The notes under the pieces are model-generated. The model was not told where the DNA came from. It worked only from the letters and a program-made list of their open reading frames with translations, and ran no database searches. From assembly GCA_963828075.1 (NCBI GenBank), contig CAWHDH010000021.1, forward strand, positions 3,410,001 to 3,474,000: a stretch of DNA of 64,000 nt, given 5' to 3'. Made by a program: the position numbers and the translations under genes. Of this stretch, positions 44,975 to 53,124 are shown in pieces (position 1 is the stretch's first letter; the number at the start of each line of letters is the position of its first letter). This stretch comes from JACCYI01 sp963828075 (GTDB lineage: Bacteria > Actinomycetota > Thermoleophilia > Solirubrobacterales > Solirubrobacteraceae).

Positions 44975-46060
44975 TCAGCTCCGCGGCGCGCCCAAGCGGG
45001 CGTCGTGCGACAGCGGAGCGGTCTCTCCGCGCGCGAGCGCCAGCCCCACAGCGGGGGCGTGCTTGAACAGGTTGTTGCCGGCCACGAAAGTCAACGCATC
45101 CAACTCCCATGCGGCGAGCGCGTCGTGGCCCCAGGGCAGCTCCGTGACCCAGCAGTGCCGGGTGGCCGCGGCGCCCGGCGCGAGGCCGGGCAGCGCGCGC
45201 GCCACGTAGGCGTCGGTGCGCGCGGCGGCGGCCGCGAGCCCCGCCGGATCGAGCAGCGCGCCGTCGGGACGGACCGGCGTGCTCGCGACGCCGATCGCGT
45301 ACTGGCGGTTGCCGGGCAGCGGGTCCCCGTAGGCGCCGGCCTCGCCGAACGCGCCGCTCGAGTCCTGCAGGCAGGCGAGGCGCGCCGGTGCGTCGCCGCG
45401 GACCGCGTAGGTGAGCCGGACGTGCACCGAGTGCGCGACGTCGAGGGCCAGGCCGGCGCCGGCGGCCAGCCGCGGCGTGTCGCGGCCCGCGCATACGACC
45501 ACCCGGCCGTGCTCCGCGATCCCGGCGCTCGTGCGGACCTCGACCGTCGAGGCGCCGGTCGGCCGGACCGCGACCACCTCCCCGGCGACGAGCGACGCGC
45601 GTAGGCGGCCGACGAGCGCCCCCACGGCCGCACGGGTGCGGATGACGCCGCCGTCGTCGTCGAGCATGGCCGGCTGCGGCGGGTCGGGGGCGAGCAGCGG
45701 GAGGCGCTCCGCGATCTCGGCGGCGCCGGCCGCCCGTGCTCGCACGCCGGCCTCGCGCAGGAGCGGCAGGTGCCGCGCCACTGCCGGGCCGAGCGCGAGC
45801 ACCCCGTCGCCGGAGACGAGCTCGACGCCGAAGCGCTCCTCCCACTCACGCCACGCCTGCCGCGCCCGGCAGGCGAGAGCCACGAGCCGCGGGTCGTCGT
45901 GGGCGTGGCGGAAGATCCGCGACTCGCCGCCCGACTGCGCGCCGCCCGGCGCGCTTCGCTCGTAGACCGTCACCGGGGTCCCGGCATCGGCGAGCGCGAA
46001 CGCGGTGGCGAGGCCCACGATGCCCGCGCCGACCACCGCGACGTCCGTGCCGGCGTCCAC
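44975..46060 (-). CDS. FAD-dependent amine/amino acid oxidase (DAO family, sarcosine oxidase-like)
   Basis: A 361-residue flavoenzyme. FAD-binding AVVGAGIVGLATAFALADAG with acidic partner VYERS; GESRIFRHAHDDPRLV and the overall order resemble monomeric sarcosine/N-methyltryptophan oxidases. A Cys in RHCWVTELPWGHDAL stands where those enzymes attach FAD covalently. It would oxidise a secondary or primary amine, giving H2O2. GTG 46060 overlaps the stop of the upstream gene by one base (TAGTG). Substrate unknown. Confidence 0.85.
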   Translation of the reverse strand: MDAGTDVAVVGAGIVGLATAFALADAGTPVTVYERSAPGGAQSGGESRIFRHAHDDPRLVALACRARQAWREWEERFGVELVSGDGVLALGPAVARHLPLLREAGVRARAAGAAEIAERLPLLAPDPPQPAMLDDDGGVIRTRAAVGALVGRLRASLVAGEVVAVRPTGASTVEVRTSAGIAEHGRVVVCAGRDTPRLAAGAGLALDVAHSVHVRLTYAVRGDAPARLACLQDSSGAFGEAGAYGDPLPGNRQYAIGVASTPVRPDGALLDPAGLAAAAARTDAYVARALPGLAPGAAATRHCWVTELPWGHDALAAWELDALTFVAGNNLFKHAPAVGLALARGETAPLSHDARLGAPRS

Positions 46061-46917
46061 TAGTAGGGGCCCGCGGCCGCCCGCGCGCGCAGCGCCGACT
46101 CGACCCGCGAGAGGGCGGCGGCGACGGCATCGCTCGTCTCGGCGTCGAGGCCGCCCTGCAGTGCCGCGTTGGCGGCTGCAGCGGCGGCGTCGCGCTCGGC
46201 GTCGATAGCGGCGATTCGCTCGGTCATCCCGCTCAGGCCCGCGTACGCGGCCAGCTCGACGCGCGCGGCCTCCACCGCCAGGTGCGTCTGCAGCGCCGCC
46301 TCGCGCTCGCGCCCCTGGTCGAGGTCGAGCCGGCCGCGCAGCGCCAGCTCCTCGCAGGCCAGCGCCGCGTCGCGGCCGCCGAGCAGCGCCGCGAGCCGCT
46401 CCTGGGGCCGCAGCGCGACCTCGCGCCGCTCGCGAGCCGTCCGGTCGACCGGCGGCAGCTCGCGCGCCTCGGCCCAGCGGCCGTCGGCGACCTGCTCGCC
46501 GGCGCCGTAGCCGACGCGGGTCACGAGCGCTCGGGCGGGATCGGCCTCGGCGGCGTAGGGGTCGGCGGCAGCGACGCGGTGGCCGTGGACCGCCTGGTTG
46601 AGCACCGCGAGCGCGCCGGCCACGGTCGCGTCGGCGTCGGCGCCGGCGGCCTGCTCGAGCCACGCGGCCGCTGCGGCCGCGCCGGCCAGCGGCGCCGTGT
46701 CGATCACCGTCACGCGCGTCACGGGGACGCCGGCTCCTGGCGGCTCGGGTGCCGCGGCGCGCGCCCGGCGGCCGCCGAGCGCGCGGCGGCGCGGGCCCTC
46801 GGCCGCCGCCACGACGAGGATCTGCTCAGGTCCCTCGCCGGTTCGCGGCCGCAGGACATAGCGGCCGCTGCCGGGCCCGAGCGGGCCGGGGAACTCCCAC
46901 TGGACGAACCGGAACAG
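46060..46917 (-). CDS. conserved-type soluble protein of unknown function, probable CTG start
   Basis: A 285-residue Ala/Arg-rich protein. The only ordinary in-frame start is GTG 46812, but the 35 codons before it read like protein (LFRFVQWEFPGPLGPGSG, then RYVLRPRTGEGPEQILVV) with good codon bias, and the frame closes exactly at the upstream gene's TAG. I therefore propose CTG 46917, directly after that stop, as the start; 46812 is the conservative option. The N-terminal ~60 residues look like a compact beta domain and the rest is helical, with coiled coil likely at 110-260. It is the middle gene of a three-gene minus-strand string. Confidence 0.6.
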   Translation of the reverse strand: MFRFVQWEFPGPLGPGSGRYVLRPRTGEGPEQILVVAAAEGPRRRALGGRRARAAAPEPPGAGVPVTRVTVIDTAPLAGAAAAAAWLEQAAGADADATVAGALAVLNQAVHGHRVAAADPYAAEADPARALVTRVGYGAGEQVADGRWAEARELPPVDRTARERREVALRPQERLAALLGGRDAALACEELALRGRLDLDQGREREAALQTHLAVEAARVELAAYAGLSGMTERIAAIDAERDAAAAAANAALQGGLDAETSDAVAAALSRVESALRARAAAGPY

Positions 46918-49464
46918 CTACTCGCCGCGGTGCGGCCGCGACGCGCGCTTGGTGACCTTCAAGGCGTACTTCGAGGGCTCGAGGCGGACCGTCGGGTTGT
47001 CGATCTCGCCGAGGCGGTCGATCAGCTTGACCCACTGCCTGGGCTTGAGCGCGGTGTTGACCTGCTTGGCCAGCTGCTTGTTGGTCCCGTACATCGGCTG
47101 CCAGCCGACGTGGATGTGGTCGTCGTGGTCGCCCATCGCGTACGTGTTGTCGGTGCCCTCGAAGGTCATGAGGGAGATGATCTGGTTCGGTTTCATCATG
47201 CCCTGCAGCGTCAGCAGGCGCTGGATCGTCATCTCGGTCACCGAGCCCTTGCCCTGGTGTCCGATGATCGGGATCCCGTTGACCTTGGCGATGTCGATCG
47301 CGTTGCCGGAGGAGTGGTGCGAGACGTTGCCCGACTTCGTCAGGTAGCCGTGGCCGCAGCGCAGGCTGGTCACCGTCGGCTTCAGGCCGGAGGCCGCGAG
47401 GAACTCGAGGGTCGCGAGGGCGCGACGGTCGATCTGGCCGGTGCGGACGTCGTCGCGGCCGCAGTTGTAGATCTCGACGCGCGGGTTGGCGAGGACGCGC
47501 TGCTCGAGCTCCTCCTTGCTCATCAGCAGGATCTGGCCGATCGACGGCGTCACCGCGTCGGGCCCGAACAACGGGTTGCGGCCGGCCGCGCGGTAGATGG
47601 CGGTCGACTCGAGCAGCTTCCAGCCGTCGAGGATCGGCTTCGGGTCGATGCGCGGCGCGCCGCGGCCGGCGGGGCGGATCTCGAAGAGGACGTGCGGGGC
47701 GACCGACGGGTCGGCGCTCTGGCCGATGCGCCCGAGGATCGTGCCCGCGGCGACCTTCGACCCGACCTTGAGGGTCTTGAGCTGGATGTCCTTGCGGTCC
47801 AGACCGAAGAGGCGGGAGAGCCCCCGGACGGTGGTGATGCCGGGCACCTTGCCGCCGGACTCGACGACCTGCTGGGCGCCGCCGGCGTCCTGGCTGTTGG
47901 CCCGCATCGGGTTGGCGAACAGGCGCTCCTTGGCGGCGCGGATCGCGTCGGCGGTCGCGGTCTGCGGGGCCTCGACGGCAGCCGGCGGGGCGGCGTTGGC
48001 GGCGATCCGCTCCTTGGTCACGGCGGGCGCCTTGCCGGTGGCCTTGCGGACGGCGCGCTTCGCAGCGTGCTCGCCGGCGGACGCGGGCTCGGTCGGCTTG
48101 GGGTCGGCGGCCGGGAGCTTGAGCTCCCGCGCGATGTCGGCGCGGGTGACCGACCGCGGCTTGGGGGCGGGATAGCGCTCGGCGATCTTCCCGAGCTTCG
48201 CGTACGTGAAGGTGTTGCCGTAGACGTCCTGGAGCTGGATGAACCGGCCGAGGCGCTGGGTCTCGCCGATGCGGACGACCTTGCCGTCGTTGGCGGCGAT
48301 GACCGGCGCCCCGCGGCGGGCGTAGATGTTGATGCCGCGGCGGGCGCTCTTGGACTCGATCAGGTAGGCGGCGTTCTGGCCCTTCTTGCGGCGCTTGGTC
48401 AGCTCGCGCTCGGAGAGGTCGTCGGCGTAGGTGGCCTTGGCGTAGACGGGGAAGCGGCCTTGGGTCAGCCCGGTCAGCGAGCCGACGAGGTTGGAGGGCA
48501 GGCCGCCGATCAGCCGCGCGCGCATGAGCACGGAGTCGACGTACCAGTCGGCGTGGTTGTAGGCGAAGACGGCCTTGGAGATGTCCTGCTCGGCGCCGGC
48601 GGCCCGCAGGTAGCGCGCCGCGGCGAAGATCGCGTCGACCGGGTTGTACGGGTCCTTGACGCCGTCGCGGTTGGCGTCGACGCCGTACATCTTCCAGGTG
48701 GCGGGCATGAACTGCATCCAGCCGAGGGCGCCGGCCGAGCTCACGTTGAGGTTGCGGCCGTAGTCGGTCTCGATCTCGTTGATCGCCGCCAGGAGCTCCC
48801 AGCGGATGCCGTACTGCATGCCGGCGGCCTGATAGATCGGGAGCAGGAAGGGCGGGATGCGGAACTTCTCGATGAAGAAGTTCGGAACGCCGATCGGGGC
48901 GGCGCCCGGGGTGGCGAGGGAGAACGTCGGGTTGTCGAGCGTCGGCGTGCCGTCGGTGTTGCGCCCGCGGTTGGCGCCGTCGACCTCCTTCTTGACCTCG
49001 CCGGTCTTCTTGTCCTCGACCTCGCCGACGACGGCCTGAACCTCAGCCTGCGCGTTCGCGGTGCCCTTGCTCGCGGGGCGCTTGACGCGGTCGGCCTTCG
49101 CGGGCTCGCGCTTGCGGGAGGTCTCCTGCTTGGCCTGGCCCCCGGGGCGGGCGGACGGCTTGCCGGCGCCGGGCGTCGCCGTGCCGGCCGGCGTCGGCGC
49201 CGCCTTCGGGGTGGCGGTCGGGGTGGGGGCGATGAGCGGGCCGGCGTCCTCGACACCGACAACCGGTCCGGTGATGCCGGGGATCTCGATCTCGTCGAGC
49301 GGCGTGCCGGGCGGCACGTCGACGGTGACCTGGAGCTGCTTGCCGCCCAGCAGGGTGACCGTGAGCAGGCGCAATTCGGCGCTCGCCGGCATGACCGCAA
49401 GGCCAAGACCGGCGCTGGTGACGCCGGCGGTCGCGGCCAATGTGAGCAGCTTGCGTCGATTCAT
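46918..49464 (-). CDS. three-domain secreted cell-wall hydrolase (MltB-like transglycosylase, degenerate M23, LAS-type peptidase)
   Basis: An 848-residue exported protein (signal to ~residue 29; twin Arg at 3-4 hints at Tat). A Pro/Thr/Lys linker (~75-195) precedes an MltB-like lytic transglycosylase domain (~205-315), catalytic Glu likely 232 (INEIETDYG), with SSAGALGWMQFMPATW. An M23-like fold follows (~373-425 and ~557-612), split by a ~130-residue insert and lacking the zinc ligands (YAKLG for YAHLS, PHVLFE for PHLHFE). The C-terminal domain (~680-790) has SHHSSGNAIDI and DHDDHIHVGW, the metal sites of LAS/M15-type peptidases. It would cut both glycan and peptide parts of the wall. Confidence 0.88.
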   Translation of the reverse strand: MNRRKLLTLAATAGVTSAGLGLAVMPASAELRLLTVTLLGGKQLQVTVDVPPGTPLDEIEIPGITGPVVGVEDAGPLIAPTPTATPKAAPTPAGTATPGAGKPSARPGGQAKQETSRKREPAKADRVKRPASKGTANAQAEVQAVVGEVEDKKTGEVKKEVDGANRGRNTDGTPTLDNPTFSLATPGAAPIGVPNFFIEKFRIPPFLLPIYQAAGMQYGIRWELLAAINEIETDYGRNLNVSSAGALGWMQFMPATWKMYGVDANRDGVKDPYNPVDAIFAAARYLRAAGAEQDISKAVFAYNHADWYVDSVLMRARLIGGLPSNLVGSLTGLTQGRFPVYAKATYADDLSERELTKRRKKGQNAAYLIESKSARRGINIYARRGAPVIAANDGKVVRIGETQRLGRFIQLQDVYGNTFTYAKLGKIAERYPAPKPRSVTRADIARELKLPAADPKPTEPASAGEHAAKRAVRKATGKAPAVTKERIAANAAPPAAVEAPQTATADAIRAAKERLFANPMRANSQDAGGAQQVVESGGKVPGITTVRGLSRLFGLDRKDIQLKTLKVGSKVAAGTILGRIGQSADPSVAPHVLFEIRPAGRGAPRIDPKPILDGWKLLESTAIYRAAGRNPLFGPDAVTPSIGQILLMSKEELEQRVLANPRVEIYNCGRDDVRTGQIDRRALATLEFLAASGLKPTVTSLRCGHGYLTKSGNVSHHSSGNAIDIAKVNGIPIIGHQGKGSVTEMTIQRLLTLQGMMKPNQIISLMTFEGTDNTYAMGDHDDHIHVGWQPMYGTNKQLAKQVNTALKPRQWVKLIDRLGEIDNPTVRLEPSKYALKVTKRASRPHRGE

Positions 49465-49733
49465 CTAGCCGTTCTCTCCCGCAAGGGCCATCCCGCCCCT
49501 ACCCGGTGGACGAACGGGACGCTACTGGCTGGTCGAAGGGGGTGCAATGTAGAACCGTTAACGCTCGGTTGCGCCGGTTCATGCGGTCATGAGCCGCGGC
49601 GCCCAGCGACTGATACCGGGCCCTTGTAAGGCCGCCGTGAGTCTCACCCTTCACTTGAGGTTACGGTACCGGAGTCGCCGGACATCCGTGCGCTACCGTC
49701 CCGCGCACCCGTGAACCGAGCCGGAGGCACGCC
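49465..49733. other. 269-bp divergent promoter region
   Basis: Between the divergent hydrolase and coiled-coil genes. On the minus strand a TACATT (about 49550) could serve the hydrolase; on the plus strand TACCGT (about 49693-49698) could serve the 49734 gene, which also has GGAGG just before its start. I searched by eye for a c-di-AMP riboswitch, common before actinobacterial wall hydrolases, and did not find its conserved blocks. Confidence 0.4.
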
Positions 49734-50249
49734 GTGACCATGGACGACGATCGCAGCGCCGAAGGACTGCGCGACCGCATCACCCGCCAGGGCGAGGACG
49801 CCCTCGGCAAGCTCGCGCAGGAGTTGCTCGAGAACCCGCTCGTGGCGAGCACCATCACCCGCGCGTTCGACGCGCGCGAGCGCGCGGTGCAGGCGCAGGA
49901 GGCGGCCATGGGCGCGCTGAACCTGCCGTCGGCGGCCGACATCGAGCGGCTCACCCGGCGCCTTCGCTCGGTCTCGCAGCGCCTCGAGGGCATCGAGGAC
50001 GGCGTCGACCGGCTCGACCAGCGCTTCGAGGTCCTCGCCCAGTCGGCCTCCCGCGCCTCGGCGGACGACCGCCTCGCCGCGGTGGAGTCCCAGCTGGCGA
50101 AGGTCACCCGCGAACTGCACGCCCTGCACACAGCGCTCGACACCGCTCCGCCACCGGTCCCCCGCGAGCAGGAGCGCCTGGAGGTCGACGAGCCGATCCC
50201 GGCCCGCAAGCCCGCGCCGCGCAAGTCCGCCGCCGCCCGCAAGAAGTAG
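49734..50249 (+). CDS. coiled-coil protein with basic tail (phasin-like), unknown function
   Basis: A 171-residue soluble helical protein: MTMDDDRSAEGLRDRITRQG, an amphipathic helix, then a long heptad region (~65-140; LTRRLRSVSQRLEGIEDGVDRL-type spacing) and a Pro/Lys/Ala C-terminus (KPAPRKSAAARKK) like those of granule-associated or DNA-binding tails. Length and layout recall phasins, but no synthase for storage granules is nearby. GTG 49734 has GGAGG about 8 nt upstream; ATG 49740 is an alternative. It abuts the convergent phosphorylase gene (1-nt gap). Confidence 0.65.
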   Translation: MTMDDDRSAEGLRDRITRQGEDALGKLAQELLENPLVASTITRAFDARERAVQAQEAAMGALNLPSAADIERLTRRLRSVSQRLEGIEDGVDRLDQRFEVLAQSASRASADDRLAAVESQLAKVTRELHALHTALDTAPPPVPREQERLEVDEPIPARKPAPRKSAAARKK

Positions 50250-50250
50250 T

Positions 50251-50934
50251 TCAGGCGAGCGCGGCGGCCGCCGCCCGCCCCATCGCCTCCTCGGCGGCGG
50301 CGAGGGCGTCGGCATCGATGAGCGCGCCCTCGCCGTCCGAGGTGACGATCACCGCGCACGCCGCCGGTGAGCCGTGGCCGGCGGCGACCGCCAGCACCGC
50401 CGCGGATTCGAGGTCGACGGCGATCGCGGCCGCGTGCCGGGCATCGGCCTCGTCGATGAGGTCGGCGGACGCCAGGGACCCCCGGACCGCCGTCTGCCCG
50501 GCGGCGGCGAGCAGCGCGCCGAAGAGCGTGGGATCGGGCGCTTGCCGCCCGGCGGCCCCGAGCGCGCGGCTCGCGCCGTCCTCGCCGAGCACCGCGTCGG
50601 GCACCACCAGCGTCCCCAGCGACGGCCCGCCCGCGAAGGCCCGCGCCGATCCCACGCGGATCAGGCGGCGGGCGCCGAGGCCGATCAGCTCGCGGACGAC
50701 GATCGCCGCGCTCGGCCCGCCGGTGCCGGTGCTCTGGATCGTCAGCAGCCCGCCGTCGGCGGCCATCCCGGTGTAGCCCCACAGCCCGCGGTGGTGGTTG
50801 AGCATCTTCGGCCCCTCGAGCAGCCACTGCGCCAGCCGGAGCGCCCGCCCGGGGTCGCCGGGCAGCAGCACGCGCTCGGCGACGTCGGCATGGGGTTGGA
50901 GGTGCGGCGCCAGGCTCGGCACGGGGCCCGCCAT
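50251..50934 (-). CDS. nucleoside phosphorylase-family protein
   Basis: A 227-residue member of the PNP/UDP phosphorylase family. LLPGDPGRALRLA (phosphate-binding loop), STGTGGPSAAIVVRELIGLGARRLIRVGSA (core) and AVDLESAAVLAVAAGHG (nucleoside-binding Glu region) follow the pattern of uridine/purine nucleoside phosphorylases. The protein would split a nucleoside with phosphate to free base and ribose-1-phosphate; base specificity is not clear. Start ATG 50934; the next gene starts divergently 21 bp away. Confidence 0.88.
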   Translation of the reverse strand: MAGPVPSLAPHLQPHADVAERVLLPGDPGRALRLAQWLLEGPKMLNHHRGLWGYTGMAADGGLLTIQSTGTGGPSAAIVVRELIGLGARRLIRVGSARAFAGGPSLGTLVVPDAVLGEDGASRALGAAGRQAPDPTLFGALLAAAGQTAVRGSLASADLIDEADARHAAAIAVDLESAAVLAVAAGHGSPAACAVIVTSDGEGALIDADALAAAEEAMGRAAAAALA

Positions 50935-50939
50935 GGAAC

Positions 50940-50945
50940 TACACT
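50940..50945 (+). promoter_or_regulatory. -10 box of the 50956 gene
   Basis: TACACT ends 10 nt before ATG 50956, within a 21-bp divergent gap. Confidence 0.45.
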
Positions 50946-50955
50946 TGCGCCGCCT

Positions 50956-51267
50956 ATGGCCAAGAAGGAGAAGAAGGGCACCTCCAAGCGGGAGTCGGCC
51001 AGCCCCGCCGACGCGGTGCGCAGCGCCGTCGAGCAGGCCTTCGCCGCGACCGCCGGCGGCGCCGCCTCCACGCGCGATCGCGCGCAGGAGATCGTCGACG
51101 ACATCACGTCCGCCGCCTCCCGGGTGCGAGAGGCGCTCGGGCCGCTCGACGACGTGCGTGGCCTGCGCACCGAGGTCGACTCGCTGGCCCGCCGCGTCGC
51201 CGCCCTCGAGGTCCGCCTGGCGGCCTCACCCGCGGCCGCGGAAGACCCGACCGACGAGGGGGCCTAG
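50956..51267 (+). CDS. small coiled-coil protein, unknown function
   Basis: A 103-residue helical protein with a Lys-rich N-terminus (MAKKEKKGTSKRESASP) and a heptad-patterned C-terminal half (LDDVRGLRTEVDSLARRVAALEVRLAA). Its layout mirrors the coiled-coil protein at 49734 with the basic end moved to the front. It is 3 nt upstream of the SCP2-like gene and likely in one transcript. No function can be assigned. Confidence 0.6.
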   Translation: MAKKEKKGTSKRESASPADAVRSAVEQAFAATAGGAASTRDRAQEIVDDITSAASRVREALGPLDDVRGLRTEVDSLARRVAALEVRLAASPAAAEDPTDEGA

Positions 51268-51270
51268 CCG

Positions 51271-51696
51271 ATGGGTGCCGAGTTCCGCTCCGCCGACGAG
51301 TTCATGGACGTGATGGACCGCGTCTTCGGCCTCATGGACGAGGACCCGGAGATGGGTCCCAAGCTGCGCGACGCCGACGTGCCGCAGCAGTTCGAGTTCT
51401 CCGACCTCGGCCTCGTCGTCAACATCCGGGCGGCGACCGACGACGAGGACGGCTGCCTCTACTGGGAGTGGACCGAGGACGTCGACTGGAAGCCCAAGGT
51501 CCGCATGACGATGAGCTCAGAGACCGCGAACAAGTACTTCCAGGGCAAGGAGAACGTGGCGATGGCGATCGCCCGCCGGCGCATCAAGACCGGGGGCGAC
51601 GTCAAGGCGGCGCTGGCGCTGATGCCCATCATCAAGCCCGTGTTCACCGCCTTCCGGGACATCGTCGAGGCGGAGTATCCGCATCTGCGGGTGTAG
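51271..51696 (+). CDS. SCP2-like sterol/lipid carrier domain protein
   Basis: A 141-residue single-domain protein with features of the SCP2 fold: GLVVNIRAATDDEDGCLYWEWTED, KVRMTMSSETANKYFQGKENVAMAIARRRIKTGGD and a C-terminal helix. The K-x-x-G-D ending of the middle block is typical of SCP2 lipid-binding domains. It probably carries acyl-CoA or another hydrophobic ligand in the cytosol. Start ATG 51271, 3 nt after the coiled-coil gene stop. Confidence 0.75.
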   Translation: MGAEFRSADEFMDVMDRVFGLMDEDPEMGPKLRDADVPQQFEFSDLGLVVNIRAATDDEDGCLYWEWTEDVDWKPKVRMTMSSETANKYFQGKENVAMAIARRRIKTGGDVKAALALMPIIKPVFTAFRDIVEAEYPHLRV

Positions 51697-51948
51697 TGGG
51701 TTTCGTCCGGCCGGCCTTCGCCGACGCTCGGGCTCTGGACGACCTTATGTTGACACCTGGCGGGTTCGGGTGTAGACCTTGGGGGGCAAATGGCCGGGAA
51801 GTGGGGGCCCCATGTGGTCCCCCGCAAGGCGCGCCTTCGGGTGTCCGCCGCCGGCCGAGGCAGCGGGCCGCATTGCCCGCGACGGGCGGCGGGGCCACCA
51901 CTTCGGTCCCGCCGTTCCGAACCGCACTCACGTAGCTTCAGTCACGCG
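51697..51948. other. 252-bp region before the MerR-headed cyclase
   Basis: It holds a strong promoter (51750-51778), a G/C hairpin (about 51812-51832), the palindrome AGGCGCGCCT (about 51827-51836), and a second -10-like TAGCTT (51933-51938), 10 nt before ATG 51949. The intervening ~165 nt are poorly coding in all frames (A/T at about a quarter of third positions in the cyclase frame). No known RNA family recognised. Confidence 0.4.
51750..51778 (+). promoter_or_regulatory. near-consensus vegetative promoter
   Basis: TTGACA (51750-51755), 17-nt spacer, TAGACC (51773-51778). It is the best -35/-10 pair noticed in the window. Transcription would start near 51785, well before the cyclase gene. 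Confidence 0.6.
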
Positions 51949-53124
51949 ATGAGCGAGCTGCCGCTGACCGAGGTCGCCCGCATGGTCGACGTCTCGCCCG
52001 CCACGCTGCGGCGGTGGGTCCGCGAGGGCGTCGTCCCGCTGACCGACGGCTCCTGGAACGCGTCCGCGGTCGCGCACGCGCGCATCGTGGCGCGGCTGCG
52101 CGAGCGCGGCCACCGCCTCGAGGAGATCCGCCGGGCCACCGACGCCGGCCGGCTCGCCTACGGCTACATGGAGGACCTCTTCCCGCTGCCCTCGCAGGGC
52201 ATGGGCCTCGAGGACGCGGCCGAGGAGGCCGGGCTCGAGCCGGCGCTCGTCGAGCGGATCTGGACGACGGTCGGCTTCCCGGTCCAGCGCCTGGACCACC
52301 TGACCGAGGACGACGTGCGCTTCCTGCGGCACGTCGCCGCCGCGCTCGGCGCCGGCTACCCGCTCGTCGCCTTCCTGCAGATCATCCGCGTCTACGGCCA
52401 GGCGCTCGCGCAGATCGCGGACGCCGAGGTCAAGCTCTTCCACCTCTACGTCCACGAGCCGCTGATCCGCGATGGCGTCCCGGGGATCGAGATGGCCGAG
52501 GAGATGCAGGGCCTCGTCCGCGAGATGCTGCCGCTGTCCTCGCCGATCATGGAGCACCTGCACCGGGCGTTCCTGCAGCACTTCGTCGAGCAGGACGTCG
52601 TCGGGCACCTCGAGGCCGACACCGACGAGCTGCTGGACCTCGGGCGCCTGCGCGTCGCCATCGCGTTCGCCGACCTGGCCGGGTACACGCGACTGACCGA
52701 GGAGGCGGGGGAGGAGCAGGCCGTCGACCTCGTGGAGCGCTTTCAGGAGGCGGTCGAGATCACGCTGCCCGACGACGCCCGCGTCCTCAAGACGATCGGC
52801 GACGAGGTCATGGTGGTCGGGTCCGATCCGGCGGCGCTGTGCGACTGGGCCGTCGGCTTCCAGCAGCTGCAGTCCGAGCGCCCGCTGCCGCGGATCGGCC
52901 TGCACCACGGGTCGGTGCTCTATCGCGACGGCGACTACTACGGCCGCGAGGTGAACCTCGCCGCACGGGTCGGCGCGAGGGCCGCGGGCGGCGAGGTGCT
53001 GGTGACGCGGCCCGTCGTCGAGTCGGCGGGGCGCCACCTGGAGTTCGAGCGGGTCGGCGAGGTGCAGCTCAAGGGCTTCAACGCGCCGACCGAGCTGTTC
53101 CTGGCCCGGCTGGGGCAGGAGTGA
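51949..53124 (+). CDS. class III adenylate cyclase with N-terminal MerR-type helix-turn-helix
   Basis: A 391-residue protein. Residues ~5-70 form a MerR-like winged helix (LTEVARMVDVSPATLRRWVREGVV). Residues ~85-225 resemble the regulatory domain of Rv1264-type cyclases, as in the 5307 protein. The cyclase domain (~233-390) retains IAFADLAGYT (metal Asp), LKTIGDEVMVV (Lys and Asp) and GDYYGREVNLAARV (specificity Asp, Asn, Arg), so it should make cAMP. ATG 51949 is favoured by domain start and the TAGCTT box; ATG 51790 would add 53 residues of non-coding character. Its stop overlaps tilS (GTGA). Confidence 0.9.
   Translation: MSELPLTEVARMVDVSPATLRRWVREGVVPLTDGSWNASAVAHARIVARLRERGHRLEEIRRATDAGRLAYGYMEDLFPLPSQGMGLEDAAEEAGLEPALVERIWTTVGFPVQRLDHLTEDDVRFLRHVAAALGAGYPLVAFLQIIRVYGQALAQIADAEVKLFHLYVHEPLIRDGVPGIEMAEEMQGLVREMLPLSSPIMEHLHRAFLQHFVEQDVVGHLEADTDELLDLGRLRVAIAFADLAGYTRLTEEAGEEQAVDLVERFQEAVEITLPDDARVLKTIGDEVMVVGSDPAALCDWAVGFQQLQSERPLPRIGLHHGSVLYRDGDYYGREVNLAARVGARAAGGEVLVTRPVVESAGRHLEFERVGEVQLKGFNAPTELFLARLGQE

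Noticed and set aside
49465..49733. c-di-AMP riboswitch before the cell-wall hydrolase
   Set aside because: Expected from actinobacterial precedent, but the conserved blocks could not be found on the minus strand.
51790..51948. 53-residue N-terminal extension of the MerR-headed cyclase from ATG 51790
   Set aside because: About a quarter of third codon positions are A/T, far above genes here, and the MerR domain starts at 51949, which has its own -10 box.
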